64,000 nucleotides of DNA from Neoechinorhynchus agilis (GCA_051530055.1 CM121342.1:8432001-8496000); one strand, 5' to 3'; numbered from the stretch's first letter, positions 11,652 to 22,560 are shown. The notes: generated by a model not told the origin, from the sequence alone. Made by a program: numbers and translations.

Positions 11652-11927
11652 ATGCCATTTCACGGATGTATGAGAAACACCGTTCTCCACTTTTTCTTTA
11701 ATCGAAATGTCGTAGTTCCTTCTAAAGGCAATTTCATTGTAGCAATAGGTGATGCATCCACAAACTGCTTCACTTATTTTTCTTACCTTTCCGCTACATT
11801 TTTAACCAGGGCGCTACGAGTTACCCTAAATAGCAGACTGAATGTCGTAATCCTTTGGAACTTTTACTACTCAAAACGAAATCGTTTTAAAGAAGTAATG
11901 AAGTCACCTCTAATATGTTGTTTGTGA
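11652..11927 (+). pseudogene. Possible Fanzor/TnpB-like nuclease relic
   Basis: A 91-residue frame contains, in order, FIVAIGDAST, then TRALRVTLNSR, then LNVVILWNFYYSKRN. The spacing recalls the C-terminal half of eukaryotic TnpB relatives and related transposase-like proteins, where a GD(G/S) stretch is followed about 30-40 residues later by V-V-x-(D/N)-E-(F/Y)-x-T-S-K and a Zn ribbon. Here the key Glu is replaced by Asn (WNFYYSK), the Zn-ribbon cysteines are not clear, and a stop follows at LICCL. Just after it, CATCGAGTC encodes HRV, like the HRVL box of the family. If the reading is right it is a dead fragment. The match is by motif memory only, so chance is a real alternative. Confidence 0.27.
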
Positions 11928-12071
11928 TCTATTATCCATCGAGTCTTAGATTAGGGGGATGTCCTTTTTCGTCCGTTAAGAAGAAATCATCATTTAACTG
12001 AAGAGGTTATAGTCCATCTTTTTCTTTCCAGATTCAGTAATGAAATCATAAGCATTATTAGCAGCTTCGCC

Positions 12072-12387
12072 GTGGATATCCCAAATGACGGGCATATTGG
12101 CAAATTCGCTTCCCCTCAGAAGCGAAAAATACCTTGGACGCTCACACTACCTCACCGCTTACCATCCACCACCTCCTCAACCCCCAATACCCTCTTTCCC
12201 CCCGAGTCCATTCCGCATTCACCCCTTACTACAGTGTCAACCCACGAATCTATTACCTCCGAACTACCCCATCGGTCAACTCCCATCCCTTCTCTCCGCG
12301 CGGCTTCAACCCTCTCCGTCAGTGTCCATCCCTCATCTCCCTTCTAAACATACCTTTCCAATAATCTTTTATTCTAACATCCGCAGG
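12072..12387 (+). mobile_element. LINE fragment: end of ORF1 and start of the endonuclease, cut by a gap
   Basis: The plus strand is strongly pyrimidine-rich and encodes Ser/Pro/Thr-rich peptides, like the ORF1 region of the LINE at 45-47.5 kb. In one frame it ends FPIIFYSNIRR just before the N-gap. The other LINE has FLTVFYCNTSSLLPKLDE at the start of its APE-type endonuclease, so the fragment stops exactly where that domain begins. The rest is lost in the gap or was never there. Confidence 0.5.
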
Positions 12388-12410
12388 NNNNNNNNNNNNN
12401 NNNNNNNNNN
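12388..12410. other. Assembly gap (23 N)
   Basis: A run of 23 N. It lies at the left edge of a 115-bp tandem array, so the true number of repeat units is unknown. Confidence 0.99.
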
Positions 12411-13200
12411 TTCTATAAAGATTTTCATTTAAGGGAAGAGAAAATTAGAGCTCTGTTAATTTTGGAGAAAAGAAACACGAATCAAGGATCCGAAATCAAG
12501 GATTTTCTTGGTATTTCTTTTTAGATTCTATAAAGATTTTCATTTAAGGGAAGGGAAAAATTAGAGCTCTGTTAATTTTGGAGAAAAGAAACACGAATCA
12601 AGGATCCGAAATCAAGGATTTTCTTGGTATTTCTTTCTAGATTCTATAAAGATTTCCATTTAAGGGAAGAGAAAATTAGAGCTCTGTTAATTTTGGAGAA
12701 AAGAAACACGAATCAAGGATCCGAAATCAAGGATTTTCTTGGTATTTCTTTTTAGATTCTATAAAGATTTCATTTAAGGGAAGGGAAAAATTAGAGCTCT
12801 TTTAATTTTGTAGAATCCAAACACAAATCAAGGATCCGAAATCAAGGATTTTCTTGGCATTTCTTTCTAGATTCTATTAAGATTTCATTTAAGGGAAGGG
12901 AAAAATTAGAGCTCTGTTAATTTTGTAGAATCCAAACACAAATCAAGGATCCGAAATCAAGGATTTTCTTGGTATTTCTTTCTAGATTCTATAAAGATTT
13001 TCATTTAAGTGAAGGGAAAATTAGAGCTCTGTTAATTTTGTAGAATCCAAACACAAATCAAGGATCCGAAATCAAGGATTTTCTTGGCATTTCTTTTTAG
13101 ATTCTATTAAGATTTATTTAAGGGAAGAAAAATTAGAGCTCTGTTAATTTTGGAGAAAAGAAACACGAATCAAGGATCCGAAATCAAGGATTTTCTTGGT
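12411..13200. repeat. Tandem array, about 7 units of about 115 bp
   Basis: The box GGATCCGAAATCAAGGATTT recurs at 12,486, 12,602, 12,717, 12,832, 12,947, 13,062 and 13,174, giving steps of 112-116 bases. Two variants alternate by sequence: one with GGAGAAAAGAAACACGAATC, the other with TAGAATCCAAACACAAATC. The left end is the N-gap and the right end is sharp at GGTATGGGGACG. No coding function is seen. Confidence 0.95.
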
Positions 13201-13770
13201 ATGGGGACGATTGGTCGTTTCTGTGAAGGCAATGTAAATAAAGCTAATCGATTTTTTTATCGATGGATCACCAAATCTCTACCAAATTTTGATCTTCTGA
13301 CTTTCAAAAAACCAATCCTCGACAAAAATTCTAGCCATTAAACAAGCGAGATTCAAAAGTCTCGAATACTTCGTATTATAAAAAAAGGATAAAAAGAGAA
13401 TATTTATTTCCGTCTGTTAATTTCAATGGTTTTTATGTTTTTTATTTGTCGATAGGAGAAAATAAATGAAATTCGATGAAATATCAAATCAATAAATTCT
13501 TAATTTCATTTATTTTCTCTTTTTATGTTCTTTCGGTGAATTGTCATCATCGTGACGAAAGTTTTTTCGATTAGCGCGTGAAAAAATAATGCCCTGGGGA
13601 AGGTTGAACTTTTTTCAGATTTACGAATTTATTTCCGATTAATCGTCGGATAATTCCGGCTCATCACTAATCTCTTGTTTAAATCGATATTTAATTCTTA
13701 AAAAGACGTTATTTGCAACACTTTGAAAGTTCTTTTTCAAATATTGTTTTTTTTGAATTTAATGCCTTTT
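13201..13770. other. Spacer between two tandem arrays, no gene recognised
   Basis: AT-rich. One open frame (about 13,150-13,341) starts inside the array and shows no family resemblance. Nothing else is seen. Confidence 0.5.
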
Positions 13771-15456
13771 AAATCTGATTCAAATTTCGGATATTCATAA
13801 AAGTCACGGTTAAATTTGAGGTCCTAAAGTCTTCTTTTTTATCATCATTAAATTTTAGTTTGTCTCCTGTTACCCTTTTAGGCATAAAAACGAATTCTGA
13901 TTCAAATTTCGGATATTCATAAAAGTCACGGTTAAATTTTAAGAACCTAAAGTCTTCTTTTTTATCATCATTAAATTTTAGTTTGTCTCCTTTTACCCTT
14001 TTTTAGGCATAAAACCTGATTCAACGGATATCATAAAAGTCACGGTTAAATTAGCCTAAAGTCTTCTTTTTTATCATCATTAAATTTTTGTCTCCTGTTA
14101 CCCTTTTTTAGGCATAAAAACGAATTCTGATTCAAATTTCGGATATTCATAAAAGTCACGGTTAAATTTTAAGAACCTAAAGTCTTCTTTTTTATCATCA
14201 TTAAATTTTAGTTTGTCTCCTGTTACCCTTTTTTAGGCATAAAAACGAATTCTGATTCAAATTTCGGATATTCATAAAAGTCACGGTTAAATTTTAAGAA
14301 CCTAAAGTCTTCTTTTTTATCATCATTAAATTTTAGTTTGTCTCCTGTTACCCTTTTTTAGGCATAAAAACGAATTCTGATTCAAATTTCGGATATTCAT
14401 AAAAGTCACGGTTAAATTTTAAGAACCTAAAGTCTTCTTTTTTATCATCATTAAATTTTAGTTTGTCTCCTGTTACCCTTTTTTAGGCATAAAAACGAAC
14501 TCTGATTCAAATTTCGGATATTCATAAAAGTCACGGTTAAATTTTAAGACCTAAAGTCTTCTTTTTTATCATCATTAAATTTTTGTCTCCTGTTACCCTT
14601 TTTTAGGCATAAAAACGAATTCTGATTCAAATTTCGGATATTCATAAAAGTCACGGTTAAATTTTAAGAACCTAAAGTCTTCTTTTTTATCATCATTAAA
14701 TTTTAGTTTGTCTCCTGTTACCCTTTTTTAGGCATAAAAACGAATTCTGATTCAAATTTCGGATATTCATAAAAGTCACGGTTAAATTTTAAGACCTAAA
14801 GTCTTCTTTTTTATCATCATTAAATTTTAGTTTGTCTCCTGTTACCCTTTTTTAGGCATAAAAACGAATTCTGATTCAAATTTCGGATATTCATAAAAGT
14901 CACGGTTAAATTTTAAGACCTAAAGTCTTCTTTTTTATCATCATTAAATTTTAGTTTGTCTCCTGTTACCCTTTTTTAGGCATAAAAACGAACTCTGATT
15001 CAAATTTCGGATATTCATAAAAGTCACGGTTAAATTTTAAGAACCAAAGTCTTCTTTTTATCATCATTAAATTTTTGTCTCCTGTTACCCTTTAGGCATA
15101 AAAACGAACTCTGATTCAAATTTCGGATATTCATAAAAGTCACGGTTAAATTTTAAGAACCTAAAGTCTTCTTTTTTATCATCATTAAATTTTAGTTTGT
15201 CTCCTGTTACCCTTTTTTAGGCATAAAAACGAATTCTGATTCAAATTTCGGATATTCATAAAAGTCACGGTTAAATTTTAAGAACCTAAAGTCTTCTTTT
15301 TTATCATCATTAAATTTTAGTTTGTCTCCTGTTACCCTTTTTTAGGCATAAAAACGAACTCTGATTCAAATTTCGGATATTCATAAAAGTCACGGTTAAA
15401 TTTTAAGACCTAAAGTCTTCTTTTTTATCATCATTAAATTTTTGTCTCCTGTTACC
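13771..15456. repeat. Tandem array, about 14 units of about 125 bp
   Basis: The box GTCACGGTTAAAT recurs at 13,803, 13,925, 14,039, 14,155, 14,280, 14,405, 14,530, 14,650, 14,775, 14,899, 15,023, 15,139, 15,264 and 15,389. Most steps are 124-125 bases. Shorter steps of 114-120 come from loss of a TTTAG segment and of a few bases around CTAAAG. Units are nearly identical, which points to recent homogenisation. The right end is an N-gap, so the array may be longer in the genome. Confidence 0.95.
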
Positions 15457-15479
15457 NNNNNNNNNNNNNNNNNNNNNNN
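15457..15479. other. Assembly gap (23 N)
   Basis: A run of 23 N, the same length as the gap at 12,388. It lies at the right edge of the 125-bp array and suggests a placeholder for an unresolved array. Confidence 0.99.
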
Positions 15480-15575
15480 TGAACGATCAAAGAAAACGAA
15501 TTTAGCGCCCTACAAAAATATTAATGTAGCACAAAAACGTAAAAGTTCAATTTTGGCTGAGATGGAAATTTAACA

Positions 15576-15643
15576 GCATTGGTGGTTCAGTGGTATTCTC
15601 GCCTGCCACGCGGGAGACCCGGGTTCGATTCCCGGCCAATGCA
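15576..15643 (+). tRNA. tRNA-Gly (GCC), with a shortened D arm
   Basis: The 68-base sequence has a perfect seven-pair acceptor stem (GCATTGG with CCAATGC), an anticodon loop CTGCCAC with anticodon GCC, and a perfect T stem (CCGGG/CCCGG) around TTCGATT. Box A (TGGTTCAGTGG) and box B (GGTTCGATTCC) are intact. Compared with the usual animal tRNA-Gly(GCC), in which GTGGTA is followed by GAAT, three bases (GAA) are missing, which removes most of the 3' strand of the D stem. The gene may be a variant or a very young pseudogene. No run of four T follows closely. It stands alone between the 125-bp array and an RTE element. Confidence 0.75.
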
Positions 15644-15929
15644 ACAGCTGATTGGACACCGACAAACGTTCCTAGGAGGACCGCACTTCCCTTCCTCCCT
15701 AAAATTCGGCCGCAATCAATTCTAAAATACATAATAAAATCATGCCGACACGGACTTACGTTCACTAAGTCAACAACAAAATTATTCTTTTAGCAGCGCG
15801 GCGATCCAACGCGGATATGCCGCGGCCATCAAGGAAGCTGTTGAATAATCATAGCAAACGTTTAGTTTTTTATTACGGATGTTCATATAGAAAAAATATA
15901 TCACCAGCCAGTTACATTTTTTATAAGTC

Positions 15930-17816
15930 TTGAAGTGACCATTACACGGCTGATTGCTTTCCTTGGGCACAGCTCACCTTCTCACTCACGCATTTCTCGC
16001 TCGAGAGGGGTTGCGGTTCCCTCGACAACCAATTTATCCTGTTTGATGCAATCCACTCATCGTTTCCTCGGCCTTTCTCGTCGGCGATTTCACGTTATTT
16101 CCAGTCCCTCCGTACTGTGCAGTATGTGATCTGCTTCGCACTTCGAAACTTTATCGTGCCAATGCAACCTTCTTTGACGATCAACTCTGAATAGCGGCAA
16201 GTGCCGAACAGCTCCCTGATGTCCGCATTTCTTTTCGTATCCTAGAGAGTGTACCCTGCTGCCCATCTCAGCATCCTCATCTCGTTCGTTTCTAATCTTC
16301 TGAGGTCGTCTTGCTTGGTCGTCCAAGTTTCTGCGCCATATAACATGGCTGGTCGCACCACGGTCTCGAGCACCAGCCCTTTCAATTTCGGTGAGATCCT
16401 TATGTCGCATAGTACACCAGATATCTTCCTCCTGTTGAGGCACCGCTTTGTATAAGAACAGTTATTTCGGGTTCGAGGTAATTTGTCATATTTACTTCGC
16501 TGCCCAGATATTTTACTGTTCTTCACATCGTCAAATCGACACCTTCTAACTTTAACGCTTTCAGTCCCATGCATATCGTGTTAAACCTGTTTACCTTAAG
16601 ACCGTTGGCTTCCAATGCCTCACGCCACCCTTCCATACTTCGCTGAGCCCTTTCACGTGTTTCGGCTGTCACAATCAAGTCATCAGCAAACAATAGTGTC
16701 CATGGAAGCTTGTGGGCGATTTGCTAAGATCCCTCGTGACGAATAAGAACGGACTGAGAGCGGATCCCTGATGCAATCCCACTGTAACCTCAAAATAGTT
16801 TGCCTCTCACAGACTGCATCTGACACATGTGCAGGATCCTTCGTACATAATCATGATTGCTCTTATGTATTCCTCGAAAAGTTTTTTTTTGAGGCACGTC
16901 AATATTAGGTCTCTCGGCACTCTATCATAGGCTTTTTCAAGGTCCACGAATACATTCCATTTCCAGCTTACCTATTAGCGATTAAGCTCAGTATCCTGTA
17001 GAAACCACCACCTGATTCTATTGTTCACTTTCCCGGCATACCGTTTCCTCTTTGTTCTGATCGTCAAGTCCGCTATTACTACTCGGTGTTGTGGTACTCA
17101 ATCTTCTTCGAGAATCGTTTTGACGTTCTTTATTTCGCTCCATCGTAATATCGGGTAAAGGATGAAATCAATTTGACTAGATTTTCCACCGCTCGAATCC
17201 CCCTTTTGGAAAAACGTGTTTGCTAGTCGCAGTTCTCTTGAAACGACCAAGTCAAGGAGCTTTTCACCTTCGGCCCATGCACTCGTTCGTAACCGTCTCT
17301 ATCTTCCACATGTCCATTGAACTCTCTTGTAATCGCATAACGAGTGCTCTTCGAGTTCGCAACAGTATCCGATAAGCTTTGCCAAAATTGTTGTTAATCG
17401 AATCGCACCAATATGATCCTACCATTTGTTTTGATCACTTCCAAAACGCAATCGACTAGTCCTTTTTCCATGATGACTCCCACCCCATTCCTGTCATTTG
17501 GCTCGCCACTATAGATTATTTTATAACCATCTCCTAGTTCACGGGCTTTCGCTCCTTTCCACCTGGCCTCCTGCACTCCTAGTATGCCGATCTTTCTCCT
17601 TCTCATCATATCAACTATTTCCCGAATCCTTCCCGTCATCGATCCCACATTTAGCGTTGCTATTCTTAGGTCAGCTGTGCAGACCAATTTCTTTAGCCGA
17701 GACCATTCATGCTTCGATAGCCCTTGATGATTTAACGCAAATTCTGGGCGAAGAAATTGCGCGTCGCATATAGGGGACGCCTTAGTCCTTTGGTTGATTC
17801 GATTGTTGGTTGTCAT
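15930..17816 (-). mobile_element. RTE-clade LINE with endonuclease and reverse transcriptase, broken
   Basis: On the minus strand an open frame from 17,816 to 17,394 encodes the APE-type endonuclease: RIATLNVGSMTGR, then ILGVQEARWKG and NGVGVIMEKG. Further on, in shifting frames, come LLDLVVSRELRLANTFFQKG and SSQIDFILYP (end of the endonuclease), then [29 protein letters not shown] and LLFADDLIVTAET of the reverse transcriptase. At 16,574-16,242 follows VVRPAMLYGAETW and EMRMLRWAAG of the RTE C-terminus. The order is complete, but there are several frameshifts and a shortened thumb region, so it is a dead, nearly full-length copy. Its 3' end near 15,940 carries CTTGGGCACAGCTCACC, close to a box found in foldbacks at 49.6 and 53.4 kb. 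Confidence 0.93.
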
Positions 17817-18040
17817 TTGGGTCTTTAAAAATTCATATCAATTTCAATGATCAAAGATATCGGTGGGCTGTGTGCCCAAGGAAAAAAACAGAGGTGTAAG
17901 GGGACCTTCAACGCAAAATTAAATTATTTGCTCTTCCGGGCTCTGACGATGTCAAAGGTGAAACCTTCCTCGTTAACAACGGCGTCGACATTGAGAATCG
18001 GAATCGATGTCTCGATGATGAACGTCTTTTAAGGATCCGA
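17817..18040. other. Spacer with a copy of the CGGTGGGCTGTGTGCCCAA box
   Basis: Around 17,860 lies CGGTGGGCTGTGTGCCCAAG, the same box as in the arms at 49,598-49,660 and 53,334-53,513. Nothing else is recognised. Confidence 0.4.
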
Positions 18041-18111
18041 TCTCGGTCGGGGAATCGAACCCCGGTCATCCGCGTGACAGGCGGGTATACTCACCACTAT
18101 ACTAACACCGA
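18041..18111 (-). pseudogene. tRNA-Asp (GTC) pseudogene
   Basis: The anticodon loop CTGTCAC, box A (TTAGTATAGTGG) and the T arm (CGGGG TTCGATT CCCCG) are clearly those of tRNA-Asp. The acceptor stem does not close: TCGGTGT against ACCGAGA leaves three mismatches in the middle, as if bases had moved within the 5' strand. The anticodon stem also has a C-A mismatch at its outer pair. No T run follows. It is probably a dead copy or part of a repeat. Confidence 0.65.
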
Positions 18112-18576
18112 CGCTTAAAATTTCATCCACGGATATTGGAAAATCAAATCCGATTTATCGGAATCTTATCTCTCTTATTGTAAATCTCCAAATCTAAAAG
18201 TAAACAATGTAAATAATGCCTCCAGCTCTATCTCGCCTAGCGGCTACAAAAACTGCAGCGGAAATATATACAGTATATAAATTTTAAGAGCAATTTTTAG
18301 CGTTTTCGATTTGTTTTCTGAATACCAACACCGTAGCCTCTAAATAAACGATCACAAAATCGTCAGTGTTCGTTCTTGTTAGTTGAAGACCGATGATGAA
18401 CCAGGACTAAAAGTACAAGACAAAAAATTGCGTACATGTTAAAAAACATTCGGAGGAGTTTCCGATTTGCCTTAGTAAGAATAATATGAAAATCTCTTTT
18501 ATGTAAGAAAGATTAAAACCAGCTTCTATTTAGAATAAAAACTTACTTTTTAAGCACTTCCTTTCTTCGCATTGCC
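18112..18576. other. No gene recognised
   Basis: AT-rich sequence between the tRNA-like copy and a Gypsy fossil. Nothing supportable is seen. Confidence 0.45.
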
Positions 18577-19552
18577 CACTTTTCGCATGTTGGCTAAATG
18601 TTCCTAGCATCCTTCCTTACTAAGACGATTGGGGTCAACCATTCGACTTCTCTGTTATATTCACGCTTGCCAAAATTTCCCGTTACACCAATCTTTGAAT
18701 CTCTCGTTTACCCAGGTCTTGCAATACATAGGGTATTCGTCTCGCTGGACATCGTATCGGGTTAGCTTCACGCGATAAGCGTAATTTCACCTTAATATCC
18801 TTCATTGCAACCGTATCTCCCTCGGATAAATTTGCCAAATCCTCCCAAATGCTTCCAGCTTCTTTCTCCAAATCCATTCTCCTGGCATAAACCTGAGACG
18901 GTACTTTGATTTTGAAGGCTCCCGGAAACGGCAATCCAAATGAACATATCGTGGTGTGATTGGCCACTGTCACTTCTAATTTTCTCGATTTATCATTTCG
19001 CTAAACATTCGCTTCACAGCTTCTTAACGTGTCAACCTTTACCCCTCCATATACTTTCGCTTCACGTTTAGGTAGTGCCTTCGCACTCTCGCGTATGCGT
19101 TTAACTGGCAATAATCTTGCCTTTGTTCTCTACGGCATCTTCCACGAAGAAATACTTAAAAATTACGATCCGATTAATAGGTTTTAGACCTTATTTAACA
19201 AATGAAAATCCGTAACTCTTTTTATGTCGAGCGGCGAATCGCGAGGTTCGCCGCTCGGAGAAATAGCCGATTAAATTGAGCGAAGGTGAAATTGTGGACC
19301 ACGAGAACCATATTATCAGAAATCAGACCCCGCTTCTCCGCAATGGGAAAAACTGAAGTAGGCTAATAATACCTTGCAAAGCTGTGATGGTTTGGACCTC
19401 AGGAATTCTTCGCGGTTACGATTGGGGACAGGTCTGTTGCTTTATTACAAATCCTCAACGGTGATCCAGAATCAACGGAGACTGGAACTCCGCCGACTGC
19501 TGCAATCGTCATTCTTAATCATCATTTCAAATCCTAGTTTTGCCATGGACGG
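18577..19552 (-). mobile_element. Ty3/Gypsy-type LTR retrotransposon fossil (protease to start of RT)
   Basis: On the minus strand this piece encodes a retroviral-type protease trace (a Val-Asp-Ser-Gly motif) and further on the N-terminal part of a Ty3/Gypsy reverse transcriptase (CPARRIPYVLQDL, LVEREILESVN). It is a partial, broken fossil without recognisable LTRs. It is nearly identical to 58,081-59,057 in inverse orientation over about 976 bases, so one was copied from the other recently. At 19,552/19,553 it meets element X without any spacer. Confidence 0.8.
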
Positions 19553-19948
19553 TGCCTTCTAAACCAAAAGTGAATCTGTGAGTTTTGGTTGAAATTCCGC
19601 GTAGATGACGAAACAATGAATAAAATTACTTTTATTCATATAAAAAATCTCTATAAAGCTTCTTATATGAACGTTTGATTCAAATTTGACCCAGGAGAAC
19701 TTTTTTAAGTTTCAATAGACCATTGAATTTTTCACTTTTTGCGATATGCTGATAAATTCATAATCGCCCTTCTAAATTTTACGCATTTTCATGATGGAAA
19801 CAAAACGAATTTTCGGGTAATTTTTGCGCCATATTTCTACTGTTTTGATATGGCAGAAAAATTGAAGCAATTTATATGGTCCGATATTTCTGCACAATCT
19901 TGTGCCTTTGTCAAGAGTTTTTCTTTAGGAAATTACAAGTAAGCTTAC
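19553..19948 (+). repeat. Element X, copy 2 (subtype without the 60-base hairpin)
   Basis: The plus strand holds the X exon-like stretch, open from 19,739: RYADKFIIALLNFTHF, YFYCFDMAEKLKQFI and SDISAQSCAFV, ending at ATTACAA/GTAAGC. Compared with subtype 1 it lacks about 35 bases coding for the PYGSKATKTT part. Directly after the potential splice donor an RTE LINE is inserted. Together with that RTE it forms a 1,140-base block repeated at 39,573-40,712. Confidence 0.7.
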
Positions 19949-21880
19949 TAACAAACAAACTGATGACAAACCCGAACTGGAACGCTGGTGGAATGAGACA
20001 GCCGAAGTGATTCGTAGTGAAGCAAAAAAAACTAGGAATGACATCGAGGAAACCTAAACCCCAAAACAAAGAGGCATGGAGGTGGAATCAAGTCGTCAAG
20101 GACGCAATAAATCTAAAGAAGTCAGTCAGGAAAAGATTGGATTTTGACGCTTCGGCCTCGAATGCAGACGCTTACAAACAGGCTAAAAGGAAGGCCGCAT
20201 GAGAATGCGCCAAAGCCAAGAGGGAAGCCGATAACGGCCTGTTCTAAAAATTGCAGCGAGGGAGTTGTAGAGATATGGTCTTCAGGTTGGCCAAAGTCAG
20301 GGATAAAAAATCGCGGAATATCGTGCACCTCAAAATGATCAGTGATAGCCATGGCAAGACGCTGGACCAATGCAAGGACATTTTGGATAGGTGGAAGGAA
20401 TATTTCAGCACTCTGTTGAACACTGAGAATGACAGACTGCTTCTAGAGGACTTACACCCGAATGTCAATATGACGAGGCCGTACTCGTACGATGAGATGG
20501 CTGCACAGCTCAGGAAAATGAAGACTGGTAGGAGCGGCGGTCCAGAGAACATGCCGATCGAACTGTGGCAGTCAATGGGAGTCTTGGGAATAAAGTTGCT
20601 CATGGGGCTCTTTCAGAAGATAGATGTTGAGGAAAAGATCCCGTCGGAATGGCAGGGAAGCATATTGATACTGATCTTCAAAGGCAAAGGAGATGTTCTG
20701 CAGTGTAGAAGCTACCGCGGCATCAAACTCATGTCTCACACAATGAAACTGTGGTAACGAATGATCGATTACAGGATTAGCGAGGAGATCCGAATCAGCG
20801 AGGATCAACGGGGATTCGTGCCCGGCAGAAGCACAATCGACGCCATATTCGTGCTGAGGCAGCTGTATGAGAGGTAGTGTGTTTGTCGATTTGGATGGGG
20901 CGTACGACACGGTCCCTCGGGATCCAGTGATCCAGTGTGGGCATGGCTCAGTAAAAGGAATTGTCCCGAACACTATGTCGCGGCGATCCAAGCGATGCAT
21001 CGAGAGTGCTACACCTGCGTGCGATGCCGCAGTGGAACCACCGACTATTTCCGAGCTTCCGTGGGTCGGCAACAGGGTTCCACCCTGAGCTCATTCTTGT
21101 TATCGATCGCCGGACGATTTGTTGCTCACAGCTAGGGACGTGGACACGCTCAAGAATTTGTTGGAGAGTTGGCGACAGCAATTAGGAAGCAACGGATTGA
21201 GAGTGAACAGGTGCAAAACGAAATACATGGAGCCGGGTAACATCGATATGCAAGGAACTCAGATCGAAAAGATGAACACCTTCAAATATTTGGGCAGCAT
21301 GTTGAACATGCAATGTGAGCTCACACCAGAGATCGGACAAAGAGTTCAATGCAGGTGGAACAACTGGAGGAACACAATAGGCATCCTTTGCGATAAGCTT
21401 CTCCCGAACAAGATTTAAGGGCGGGTGTACAAGGCAGTAGTGCGACCCGCAATGCTTTACGTAGCAGAGACGTGGGCTACGAAGAAGGAAGACGTTCAAC
21501 GATTAGCCGTCAACGAAATGCGTATGCTGAGATGGTCTGCAGGATTGACACGCAAGGATCGAGTGAACAATGAGGAGGTGCGATAGCTGTTTGCTGTCGA
21601 GCCGATAGAGGAGGCAATCGCTAAGAGGCGGATGCGATGCTACCTGCAGGTGACACAAGCAGATGAAGACGTCTGGGTGAAGAGCGTATGGAGAATCGAG
21701 CTCGAGGGGAAAAGGAAAAGAGGGATGCACAAGAAGAGGTGGAAGGACAGTATGAGCGGAGATCTCAAGACGCTCGGAAAGGAGAATAACGAAGACGAAA
21801 GCTGACAATGCTGAAAAGAACGACCTCTCAAGTGAGAGTAAAGTTCAAAGAAATGTTGTTGTTATGTTGTTTCCCAAATG
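19949..21880 (+). mobile_element. RTE-clade LINE, 5'-truncated, broken
   Basis: The copy begins inside the linker between endonuclease and reverse transcriptase (KPELERWWNETAEV). The open part 20,251-20,757 encodes RDKKSRNIVHLKMISD, RWKEYFSTLLNTEN and FKGKGDVLQCRSYRGIKLM. Later, in other frames, come RGFVPGRSTIDAIFVL, FVDLDGAYDTVPRD and QQGSTLSSFLLS. The part between this GST(L) box and the active-site Asp pair is missing, so the catalytic YADD-like box is reduced to a DDLLLTARD remnant. The C-terminus (VVRPAMLYVAETW, EMRMLRWSAGLTR) is present. The tail has TTGTTGTTATGTTGTT, typical of RTE 3' ends. The first 740 bases are shared with 39,966-40,712. Confidence 0.92.
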
Positions 21881-21929
21881 GAACGTTCAATATTTTAAAT
21901 TTAAAGTCACCCAGTACCGCGATGCGTTC

Positions 21930-22560
21930 GTTCGTTTACAGCAGTCACCGGAGTGCCAGTCTTCGTTGATTCTGGACCACTGTTGAGGGCTTTTAATAAA
22001 GCCAATTTTTTCCAGTAATCTTCAGGGTTCGTAGCAGACCTGCCCCCAATCGCAGCCCGAAGGGTTCCAGAAGTCCAAACCATCGCAGCTCTTCAAGGTA
22101 TTAGCCTACTTTAGTGTTTCCTATTACGGAGAAGTGGGGTTTATTCTCGTGGTCAACAATTTTCACCTTCGCTCAACTTAACCCGATTAACCTCATTTTA
22201 AACAGAGAAATAGCCGATTAAATACAGAGCCTCGCGACTCTCCCGCTTGACATAAAAAGAGTTACGGATTTTCATTTGTTAAATAACGTCTAAAACCTAG
22301 TGATCGGATCGTAATTTTTAAGTATTTTTTCGTGGAAGATACCTACAAGAACAAAAACAGGAATATTGCCAGTTAAACGGATACGCGAATCCATATCGTC
22401 TAATGGCAGTGGACATGTTGGTTGTCCATATGAACGGACCGTTTCCGAGGTGCGCTCCTCTCGACGATATGTCCGATGTTGTACATTTGAATGATCGTTG
22501 CATTTTGGGAACCGGCAATAATTTCAATAATCATTAAAATAACATGCCGTTCGTGCATTT
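21930..22560 (+). mobile_element. Ty3/Gypsy-type fossil in front of kinase A
   Basis: The plus strand begins with a retroviral-type aspartic protease trace (GVPVFVDSG) and continues with the same sequence that lies downstream of the protease in the fossil at 57,991-59,600, as far as the ATTGCCAGTTAAACG box. It then diverges. No LTR is recognised. The same block lies in front of kinase B (27,470-28,100). It is an old, broken remnant carried along in the A/B duplication. Confidence 0.7.

Noticed and set aside
13771-15456. Array as a possible functional element such as a centromere or enhancer array
   Set aside because: Nothing in the sequence shows function. Homogeneous young tandem repeats explain it.
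20572-21072. Minus-strand frame of 166 residues
   Set aside because: Antisense to the RTE reverse transcriptase, whose motifs are clear on the plus strand.
22380-22530. A host exon (MLVVHMNGPFPRCAPLDDMS) upstream of kinase A
   Set aside because: It is conserved only as part of the A/B duplication and follows a Gypsy fossil, so there is no independent support for coding.
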